Source of the DNA: a virus
Reading direction: 5' to 3' (one strand)
Length of the DNA stretch: 20,900 nucleotides
IMG/VR virus record: IMGVR_UViG_3300028198_000024
Location: 1-20,900 of that record
Shown here: piece by piece, positions 1 to 5,790 of the stretch
Position numbering within the stretch: the stretch's first letter is position 1
Layout: each line of letters opens with the position of its first letter
Position numbers and translations under genes: made by a program
Notes under the pieces: model-generated
Databases searched by the model: none
Told to the model about the DNA's origin: nothing
What the model saw: only the letters and a program-made list of their open reading frames with translations

Positions 1-1
1 A

Positions 2-1789
2 CATCAAAACGCAGGAAGTTTAGGTGGTGCTAATAATCTAGCTTCTCATGGTATATTAATAATTGAAAACGGAACTTACAAGGGATCTTGGGGTGGTGGA
101 AGACTAGTTACACCTAGTGATATTAGAGGTACTATGTTTTATGATTATAATAACACAGCTTATTACGGTGATTTTTCTTCATATACTTATGGTAAATATT
201 ATGGTAGAATAGCACATAATGAAGGTTTTCAAGTAGGTAGTTATAATAATGTAGGTAGTAATCATGCAGCATCAAATCCTATATATACTATTGGAAGTAG
301 TTATATGCCAGCTGCAACCACTTTATCTAATATGTATGGTGTTGGGTATACTGGTGTAAGTTCAACATTTATAAGTTTTACAGGTCAAAGCGATTGGGGT
401 TTTTATGTTGCCGCTGACGGTGATGCGAGGGTTTGGTTAGATGGTTCTAATGGTAACATATGTACTGCAGGGAATACTTATGCAGCTATTCATTATGATT
501 ATAATAATACAGCTTATTATGTAAATCCTGATTCCTCGAGCAGTATTGTTAATTTAACTGTTGCTAACACCATAACTGGTTCAATTACTAGAACAGCTGG
601 CACTAGTGGCTATGGGCACGCTGGTACAGGTATGTGGGCATTTTACAACTGGGGTGGTAGTAATGGAGGCGCATCAGCACCAACAACTAGCACCTATACA
701 ACAGGTATTTCAGTTGGTTCTCACCCAGGTGATCAAGCATATGGATTTCAGTTAGGAAATAACATGTGGAATAGAGGTCTTTGGATGAGAGATTACAACA
801 GTGGATTTAGTAGTTGGTATCAAATGATAGACACCACTAGCAACTCTCAAACCAAAACAGGTTTAATACAATCAAATGCTTCTTTAAGAGCGCCAATATT
901 CTACGATTCAAATAACACAGCTTATTATATTGATCCTGCTACTAATGGACATGTATTAGGTAATTTTGAGTTTGCAGCGTCAAGTACTGCAACAGGTTAT
1001 GATACAGCTGCTATAGAGATAAGAGAGTCAAACTATTCTGGTTCTGGCGGAACACCACCAAGAATAGGTTTTCATCATGGAGGCGTTGTTGCTTCAAATA
1101 TAACTATAGAAAGTAGTGGACGTATTGCTATAAGAAATAATCCAGGAAATGGTTATGAGAATTTTATAGCGAATAATTCATATGCAAGTACCTCATTCCA
1201 AGGTCCAATGTACTACGATTCAACTAATACCGCTTATTATACTAGACCTGCTTCGTCTAGTAATATAAATTCACTTTATACAGCAGGACTTATACAAGCG
1301 GGAGCAAGTGGTACGGGAAATATATATGTAGGTGGAACATCAGGTCATCATTTTAGATTTCATACAAATAATAGTGCTACATATTTTGATATGAATTGTG
1401 GAGACATGAATTGGAGACAAGGTTCAAGCACAAGGTTTATATTCTATAGTACCACAGCAAACATGACCATTTATGGTTCGTTGTCTCAAGGTTCAGATAT
1501 AAGAGTTAAGGAAAATATAGTTGAAATAGATAGCTGTATAGATAAAGTTAAATCTATTAGAGGAGTTTATTACAATAGAACTGATTTTAATACAGAACAA
1601 ACTAAAATAGGTGTTATTGCTCAAGAGGTTGAGGTTTTAATGCCTGAACTCGTAGATGATAATGGAGTAGCGGATACAAAATCTGTTGCTTATACAGAAC
1701 TTACTGCAGTTTTAGTTAATGCAGTAAAAGAACAACAAGTTATCATTGATGACTTGAAATCAAGAATAGAAACTTTAGAAAACAATTAA
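2..1789 (+). CDS. Tail fibre/spike protein with C-terminal S74 chaperone domain (5' partial)
   Basis: The reading frame is open from base 2, so the gene enters from outside the window; the first ATG (134) is internal, lying just before a repeat motif. The protein is a Gly/Ser/Asn/Thr/Tyr-rich beta-structured receptor-binding fibre. Four copies of a YDxxNTAYY motif (codons from 137, 491, 899 and 1211) separate modules of about 104-136 residues. The last 98 residues match the intramolecular chaperone/autoprotease family (peptidase S74): the signature SDIRVKENI starts at the codon at 1493. The candidate catalytic Ser (1493-1495) and Lys (1508-1510) are five residues apart, as in the endosialidase family, and IGVIAQEVE and a terminal coiled coil follow. 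In this family the domain trimerises the fibre and then cuts itself off before that Ser. Fibre role and S74 domain are firm; the ligand is unknown. Confidence 0.92.
   Translation, partial: HQNAGSLGGANNLASHGILIIENGTYKGSWGGGRLVTPSDIRGTMFYDYNNTAYYGDFSSYTYGKYYGRIAHNEGFQVGSYNNVGSNHAASNPIYTIGSSYMPAATTLSNMYGVGYTGVSSTFISFTGQSDWGFYVAADGDARVWLDGSNGNICTAGNTYAAIHYDYNNTAYYVNPDSSSSIVNLTVANTITGSITRTAGTSGYGHAGTGMWAFYNWGGSNGGASAPTTSTYTTGISVGSHPGDQAYGFQLGNNMWNRGLWMRDYNSGFSSWYQMIDTTSNSQTKTGLIQSNASLRAPIFYDSNNTAYYIDPATNGHVLGNFEFAASSTATGYDTAAIEIRESNYSGSGGTPPRIGFHHGGVVASNITIESSGRIAIRNNPGNGYENFIANNSYASTSFQGPMYYDSTNTAYYTRPASSSNINSLYTAGLIQAGASGTGNIYVGGTSGHHFRFHTNNSATYFDMNCGDMNWRQGSSTRFIFYSTTANMTIYGSLSQGSDIRVKENIVEIDSCIDKVKSIRGVYYNRTDFNTEQTKIGVIAQEVEVLMPELVDDNGVADTKSVAYTELTAVLVNAVKEQQVIIDDLKSRIETLENN
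137..1261 (+). repeat. Four dispersed YDxxNTAYY-coding repeats in the fibre gene
   Basis: Near-identical 27-45 base segments occur at 137-169, 491-535, 899-943 and 1211-1261. They encode FYDYNNTAYYGD, HYDYNNTAYYVNPDS, FYDSNNTAYYIDPAT and YYDSTNTAYYTRPAS. Intervals are 354, 408 and 312 bases, all multiples of three. Conservation is visible in DNA as well as protein, for example acagcttatta in three of the four copies. They look like hinge or joint motifs between fibre modules and could act as in-frame recombination sites. Confidence 0.8.
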
Positions 1790-1854
1790 TAAAGTAAAAA
1801 ACGTTAAAATAGCGTGATAATAACAATAACAATTAATATAAATATTTTACAATT
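1790..1854 (+). other. A+T-rich intergenic gap
   Basis: These 65 bases hold no gene and no clear hairpin. A second in-frame TAA directly follows the fibre stop. The stretch ends in an A/T-only tract with one TATAAATA (1837-1844), ten bases before the next ATG. Confidence 0.5.
1837..1844 (+). promoter_or_regulatory. TATAAATA element, possible late-promoter-like site
   Basis: The octamer TATAAATA equals the T4 late promoter consensus and lies ten bases before the ATG at 1855. The same octamer lies eleven bases before the ATG at 11802. It also occurs inside genes at 5621-5628 and 18200-18207, as expected by chance in such A+T-rich DNA, so a promoter role is weakly supported. It may equally be part of the A/T-rich translation start region. 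Confidence 0.2.
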
Positions 1855-2187
1855 ATGGCAATTACATATTCCTACAAAATCAATTCTTTAGATACAGCGC
1901 CTAGTGCTTACAGCAAAACAGACGTTATAACTAGAGTTAGATTTGAATTAACCGGTTCCGAGGGAAGCGGTGATGACAAAAAAGAAGCTAGTTTCTCAGG
2001 ATGCTGTGCTATGCCTGCACTTAAAGATGGTGATAAATATGTTGAGTTTACAGACTTAACTGAAGAAAAAATCGTCGAATGGGTGAAGGAGTATCATGGT
2101 GAAGATCATCCAAAAGAAGTTATCGCAGCAGCTATAGAGGATTTAAAAGTCCCTATGTATGTTGAGAAAGTTTTACCCTGGTCTTAG
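1855..2187 (+). CDS. DUF7936-like small phage protein
   Basis: A 110-residue soluble protein starting MAITYSYKINSLDT and ending KVLPW plus one residue. The opening MAITYxxKxxSL, a middle segment with FTDLTEEKIVEWVK and the closing LPW fit my recollection of a small conserved family (DUF7936) frequent in marine phages and usually coded next to tail fibre genes. Its function is unknown; a virion-associated or fibre-accessory role is only suggested by position just after the fibre gene. There is no signal peptide or membrane segment. The start is the first ATG after an all-A/T stretch with no Shine-Dalgarno sequence. The stop is TAG, one of three in the window. The family assignment comes from pattern memory, not a search. 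Confidence 0.75.
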   Translation: MAITYSYKINSLDTAPSAYSKTDVITRVRFELTGSEGSGDDKKEASFSGCCAMPALKDGDKYVEFTDLTEEKIVEWVKEYHGEDHPKEVIAAAIEDLKVPMYVEKVLPWS

Positions 2188-2206
2188 TCTAGTGACAATA
2201 GACCTT

Positions 2207-2240
2207 TAATAATACTATTATATATGTAATAGTATTATTA
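2207..2240 (+). other. 14-bp perfect A+T-rich hairpin in the 2188-2279 gap
   Basis: In the 92-base gap, bases 2207-2220 and 2227-2240 are perfect inverted repeats (TAATAATACTATTA / TAATAGTATTATTA) with a 6-base loop. The stem has only one G-C pair and no T-run follows, so it is not a typical intrinsic terminator. It could be an RNA processing or stability element, or a dyad operator. Nothing else except a weak 6-bp dyad (about 2244-2260) is seen in the gap. Confidence 0.6.
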
Positions 2241-2279
2241 TGTAATTAAATTAAGTTTAATCAATAAATAAAAACAAAA

Positions 2280-2558
2280 ATGGCAAAGAAAGAAAACAAA
2301 ATCACAGAAGAGCATTTAAAAACTTTACAACAACATGTTGGTAAAATTAATCAAGCTCAATTACAATTAGGACAAGCGGAATCAACTAAGTATGATATTA
2401 TCGCAGCATTACCAGAACTTAAAAAAGAACTTCAAAAGTTTCAAAAAGAACTTGAGGAAGAATATGGTAAGGTTAATGTTAATATACAAGATGGTACTTA
2501 CGAAGATATTCCTGAACAAGCTGAAGTAGTGAGTGATGCACCTGATACGAAAGATTAG
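2280..2558 (+). CDS. Small coiled-coil phage protein
   Basis: A 92-residue hydrophilic protein, almost wholly alpha-helical by composition. Residues about 10-65 have the heptad-like spacing of a coiled coil (LKTLQQHVGKI, then ELKKELQKFQKELEEEYGKV). A short acidic tail rich in E, D and P follows. The segment EEEYGKVNVNIQDGT resembles a small protein I recall from uncultured marine phages; no function is known for it. The ATG lies behind an A-rich tract without Shine-Dalgarno. The 3' end overlaps the next gene by 23 bases, which points to co-translation. A structural, scaffold-accessory or chaperone-partner role is possible but unsupported. Confidence 0.75.
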   Translation: MAKKENKITEEHLKTLQQHVGKINQAQLQLGQAESTKYDIIAALPELKKELQKFQKELEEEYGKVNVNIQDGTYEDIPEQAEVVSDAPDTKD

Positions 2559-2754
2559 TATCGGGAAAGATTATAAGAATGAAGCTATGCACTATGCCGT
2601 TGGCCAAGAGGTCTACGGCGGGCATACTATTTGTCATATAATAGAAGAAGATGACAAATATAGAATATTTATTAAAAAAGGTGATGAGGTTTTACCTTGG
2701 AAAGATTTTAATAAAAATATGGCAATTGCTGTAGAGTTTAATTTAGAGTATTAA
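2536..2754 (+). CDS. Conserved phage protein of unknown function (72 aa)
   Basis: A short beta-rich protein starting MHLIRKISIGKDYKNEAMHY, with VGQEVYGGHTICHIIEEDD and a closing AVEFNLEY. It resembles a small protein found in Bacteroidota and marine phages near the terminase genes, again from memory. I chose ATG 2536; a GTG directly upstream (2533) would add one residue. The start lies within the last 23 bases of the coiled-coil gene, and the TAA stop shares a base with the next ATG (TAATG), so translation is probably coupled on both sides. No domain, signal peptide or catalytic motif is visible. The function is unknown. Confidence 0.7.
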   Translation: MHLIRKISIGKDYKNEAMHYAVGQEVYGGHTICHIIEEDDKYRIFIKKGDEVLPWKDFNKNMAIAVEFNLEY

Positions 2755-3344
2755 TGCAAAGTATTCAAGATTTTGTAATCAAACCAATTAAATCCAGATA
2801 CACCAATGTTAAAAAGGTGGGTGATATTGATCTTATATTAAATACTAATATATATACACATCAGTTTGTCAATAGAGAAGCTGAAGTTATAAGTACCCCA
2901 ATATTAAACGAAACTAATATAAAAAAAGGGGATAAGATTATAGTGCACCACAATGTTTTTAGAAGATGGCATAATCAATATGGTGTTGAAAAAAACAGTA
3001 AGAGTTATTATAAGGAAGATATGTATTTTGTTAGAAAAGATCAAATCTTTTTATATAAACCAAAAAATAAATGGGAATCTTTAAAGGGTTATTGTTTTAT
3101 TAAACCAATTAAATCTAATGATATATTTAATATAAGTAATGAAAGATCTTTAATAGGTGTTATCAAATATGTTGATAACGACTTAAAAGAAATTAAATCT
3201 GGAGATTTGGTTGGATTTTCACCAAATAGCGAATATGAATTTGTTATAGATGGTGAAAGATTATATAGAGTAACAACCCATTCAATAACTATTAAATATG
3301 AATATCAAGGAGACGAAAAAGAGTATAATCCAAGCTGGGCATAA
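2754..3344 (+). CDS. Putative phage co-chaperonin with two tandem GroES-like lobes
   Basis: A 196-residue protein with two similar halves. Each starts with a GroES-like first strand (FVIKPIKSR at 7-15; YCFIKPIKS at 113-121) and has the GroES-type turn before the barrel (IKKGDKIIVHH at 56-66; IKSGDLVGFSP at 147-157). Each closes with a strand pattern ending in a hydrophobic tail (MYFVRKDQIFLY at 90-101; RLYRVTTHSITI at 169-180). Residues 16-38 sit where GroES has its mobile loop, and L27-I28-L29 could act as the GroEL-binding hydrophobic tripeptide. Known phage co-chaperonins (T4 gp31 type) help the host chaperonin fold the capsid protein, which fits this place in a late operon. The start shares a base with the previous stop. 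The fold assignment is inference from pattern; a non-GroES OB/SH3-like barrel is the alternative. Confidence 0.6.
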   Translation: MQSIQDFVIKPIKSRYTNVKKVGDIDLILNTNIYTHQFVNREAEVISTPILNETNIKKGDKIIVHHNVFRRWHNQYGVEKNSKSYYKEDMYFVRKDQIFLYKPKNKWESLKGYCFIKPIKSNDIFNISNERSLIGVIKYVDNDLKEIKSGDLVGFSPNSEYEFVIDGERLYRVTTHSITIKYEYQGDEKEYNPSWA

Positions 3345-3573
3345 AGCGGTTGAGGAACTTATTAAAGTTGCTAAAGAAGAGATAGTGGATTCAGATGAAG
3401 ATATAAGCGCTGATAGATTAAAAAATGCAGCAGCAACTAAAAAATTAGCTATATTCGATGCTTTTGAAATATTAAATAGAATACAGGAGGAGGAGGACAT
3501 GCTTAATAATAAACCCAAAGAAGAACAAGAACAAGTTTCTTTTAAAGGTTTTGCTGAAAGAAGATCTAAATAA
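3298..3573 (+). CDS. Small acidic helical protein upstream of terL, candidate small terminase subunit
   Basis: A 91-residue charged, helical protein (MNIKETKKSIIQAGHKAVEE at the N-terminus, ending FAERRSK). Residues about 7-65 look like two or three helices; an acidic EEED stretch and a K/E/Q-rich tail follow. It resembles a small conserved protein found directly before terL in related marine phages. Its position, size and helical build suggest a small terminase subunit or packaging accessory, but no DNA-binding helix-turn-helix is clear, so this is inference. It overlaps the GroES-like gene by 47 bases and its TAA shares a base with the terL ATG (TAATG), which implies coupled synthesis with the terminase. 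A 100-residue frame on the opposite strand (3282-3584) is taken as its shadow. Confidence 0.65.
   Translation: MNIKETKKSIIQAGHKAVEELIKVAKEEIVDSDEDISADRLKNAAATKKLAIFDAFEILNRIQEEEDMLNNKPKEEQEQVSFKGFAERRSK
3485..3501 (+). promoter_or_regulatory. Perfect Shine-Dalgarno-like tract before an internal in-frame ATG
   Basis: Bases 3485-3496 read AGGAGGAGGAGG and an ATG follows at 3499, in frame with the surrounding gene. Starting there would give a 25-residue C-terminal peptide (MLNNKPKEEQEQ...). No true gene start in the window has such a tract. The run encodes QEEED with GAG codons, although the surrounding gene mostly uses GAA. It may be a real internal start, a ribosome pause site, or chance. Confidence 0.35.
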
Positions 3574-5789
3574 TGTACCAACAAACATTATATAAGGTTG
3601 TAGAACCTATTAAAATAAATACCATTAAGAGACTTAATAGGTCTAAAAAATGGGTGTGTGGTTACAATAAAGAACAAGATATTGTCGTTATATCTAAAAC
3701 TGGTCAAATAGGTGAGGTATACGAAATACAAAACTTCCAAATAGCTTTACCAAAACAACCCAAAAAAATACATAAATTTGATAGTGGTAAATGGGAGGTG
3801 ACTGAACAACCTAAAGCATTACAAAGAATAAAAACTATATTTGATTGGAAAGAATATCCAAGTGATTTTAAAAATCAATACATAGATTATATAGAAGAAG
3901 AGTTTAGAAGAAGGGAAGAGGGATTTTGGTATTATAACAAAGATGTACCAACTTACATAACAGGTACACATTATATGTACTTACAATGGAGTAAGATTGA
4001 TGTGGGGCATCCAGATTTTAGAGAGGCAAATAGATTATTCTTTATATTCTGGGAAGCTTGTAAGATTGATAAAAGATGCTACGGAATGTGTTATTTAAAA
4101 AATAGACGTTCTGGTTTTTCATTTATGGCATCGGGTGAACTTGTAAATACAGCAACTATATCAAGTGATGCAAGATTTGGTATATTATCTAAAACTGGAC
4201 CAGATGCTAAAAAAATGTTTACTGACAAGGTAGTACCAATATCAGTAAATTATCCATTCTTTTTTAAACCCATACAAGATGGTATGGATCGACCTAAAAC
4301 AGAATTAGCATATAGAGTACCGGCTAGTAAATTAACTAGAAGAAGTATACAAAGTACTGATAAACAAGAGGAGTTGCAAGGTTTAGATACTACTATAGAT
4401 TGGAAAAATACTGGTGATAATAGTTACGATGGTGAAAAATTAAAACTATTAGCACACGATGAAAGTGGGAAATGGGAGAGACCTAATAATATATTAAATA
4501 ATTGGAGGGTTACAAAAACCACATTGAGACTTGGTAGTAGAATTATAGGTAAGTGTATGATGGGTTCAACATCTAATGCTTTAGATAAAGGTGGTGATAA
4601 TTTCAAAAAACTATACAATGGATCGAATGTCGCAAAAAGAAACAGAAATGGACAAACTGGCTCAGGACTCTATTCTTTGTTCATACCTATGGAATGGAAC
4701 TACGAAGGATTCATTGATGCTTTTGGGATGCCTGTCTTCGACACCCCTAAAAATGAAACTCTTGGACCATATGGAGAATCAATTGATATTGGGATACTCG
4801 AACATTGGCAAAACGAAGCGGATGGATTAAAAAATGATGGGGATGCTTTAAATGAATTTTATCGACAATTCCCACGAACTGAAGAACATGCTTTCAGAGA
4901 CGAAACACAAAACAGTATATTTAATTTAGCAAAAATATACGAGCAAATAGATTTTAACGAAGATGTTAATAGCTCAGCAAAGATTACAATTGGTAATTTC
5001 CAATGGACAAATGGAATTAAAGATTCTAAAGTAATATTTTATCCAGATCCAAATGGTAGATTTAAAGCGAGTTGGATACCCCCGATACAATTACAAAATA
5101 ATTGTATAATTAAAAATGGAGTTAAGTATCCGGGTAATGAACAACTTGGTGCTTTTGGATGTGATAGTTATGATATATCAGGTACTGTAGATGGTGTAGG
5201 TTCTAAAGGAGCTTTACACGGATTAACAAAGTTCAGTATGGAGGATATTCCAGTTAATATGTTTTTTTTAGAGTACTTAGCAAGACCACAAACCGCCGAG
5301 ATCTTCTTTGAGGACATTCTAATGGCTTTAGTGTTCTATGGGATGCCTATACTAGCTGAGAACAATAAACCTCGTCTATTGTACTATTTAAGAAGGCGTG
5401 GTTATAGGGGATTCTCAATGAATCGGCCTGATAAAGTTTGGAATAAACTTTCTACAGCCGAAAAAGAAGTTGGTGGAATACCTAATTCAAGTGAAGATAT
5501 AAAACAAGCACATGCAGCTGCAATTGAAATGTATATACAGGATTTTGTAGGTTTAAAACAAGATGGTAGTTATGGTGATATGTATTTCACTAAGTGCTTA
5601 CAGGATTGGGCAAGGTTTGATATAAATAATAGAACTAAATTTGATGCTGCTATCAGCTCTGGTTTAGCTGTTATGGCATGTAACAAGCATTTATATAATC
5701 CTAATGCTAAAATAGATAAAGAAAAACTAAATATAAGTATTGCTAAATACTCAAATAAAGGCACTACATCAAAATTAATAGAACAATAA
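3573..5789 (+). CDS. terL: Terminase large subunit (ATPase and nuclease)
   Basis: The 738-residue DNA packaging motor binds the portal, pumps DNA into the prohead and cuts concatemers. The N-terminal part (about 80-160, with YITGTHYMYLQWSKID) precedes the ATPase core. A deviant P-loop, KNRRSGFS at 176-183, lacks the usual GK[ST] and instead has Lys176 at its start, as in phage lambda gpA (KSARVGYS). Walker B is LLAHDE at 292-297, with E297 the likely catalytic base. STSN (332-335) fits the coupling motif III. The RNase H-like nuclease part has candidate metal ligands D531 (GCDSYD), E576/E580 (AEIFFED) and D691 (TKFDAAIS). Length and organisation suit crAss-like and related podoviral terminases. 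The portal gene starts two bases after the stop. Confidence 0.93.
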   Translation: MYQQTLYKVVEPIKINTIKRLNRSKKWVCGYNKEQDIVVISKTGQIGEVYEIQNFQIALPKQPKKIHKFDSGKWEVTEQPKALQRIKTIFDWKEYPSDFKNQYIDYIEEEFRRREEGFWYYNKDVPTYITGTHYMYLQWSKIDVGHPDFREANRLFFIFWEACKIDKRCYGMCYLKNRRSGFSFMASGELVNTATISSDARFGILSKTGPDAKKMFTDKVVPISVNYPFFFKPIQDGMDRPKTELAYRVPASKLTRRSIQSTDKQEELQGLDTTIDWKNTGDNSYDGEKLKLLAHDESGKWERPNNILNNWRVTKTTLRLGSRIIGKCMMGSTSNALDKGGDNFKKLYNGSNVAKRNRNGQTGSGLYSLFIPMEWNYEGFIDAFGMPVFDTPKNETLGPYGESIDIGILEHWQNEADGLKNDGDALNEFYRQFPRTEEHAFRDETQNSIFNLAKIYEQIDFNEDVNSSAKITIGNFQWTNGIKDSKVIFYPDPNGRFKASWIPPIQLQNNCIIKNGVKYPGNEQLGAFGCDSYDISGTVDGVGSKGALHGLTKFSMEDIPVNMFFLEYLARPQTAEIFFEDILMALVFYGMPILAENNKPRLLYYLRRRGYRGFSMNRPDKVWNKLSTAEKEVGGIPNSSEDIKQAHAAAIEMYIQDFVGLKQDGSYGDMYFTKCLQDWARFDINNRTKFDAAISSGLAVMACNKHLYNPNAKIDKEKLNISIAKYSNKGTTSKLIEQ

Positions 5790-5790
5790 T

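Noticed and set aside
134-136. ATG as the start of the fibre gene
   Set aside because: The frame is open back to base 2 and codes for similar Gly/Asn-rich sequence, so the gene begins upstream of the window.
3159-3179. 8-bp perfect inverted repeat GTTATCAA/TTGATAAC inside the GroES-like gene
   Set aside because: A few such short dyads are expected by chance in 20 kb, and it codes for ordinary protein sequence.
3282-3584. 100-residue open frame on the minus strand
   Set aside because: It is antiparallel to the pre-terL gene; its Ser/Leu-rich product mirrors E/K/A codons, and the plus-strand protein is recognisable and fits the operon.
4591-4830. 79-residue plus-strand frame inside terL
   Set aside because: It lies out of frame in a region of TerL that carries conserved-looking sequence; no independent signal for translation.
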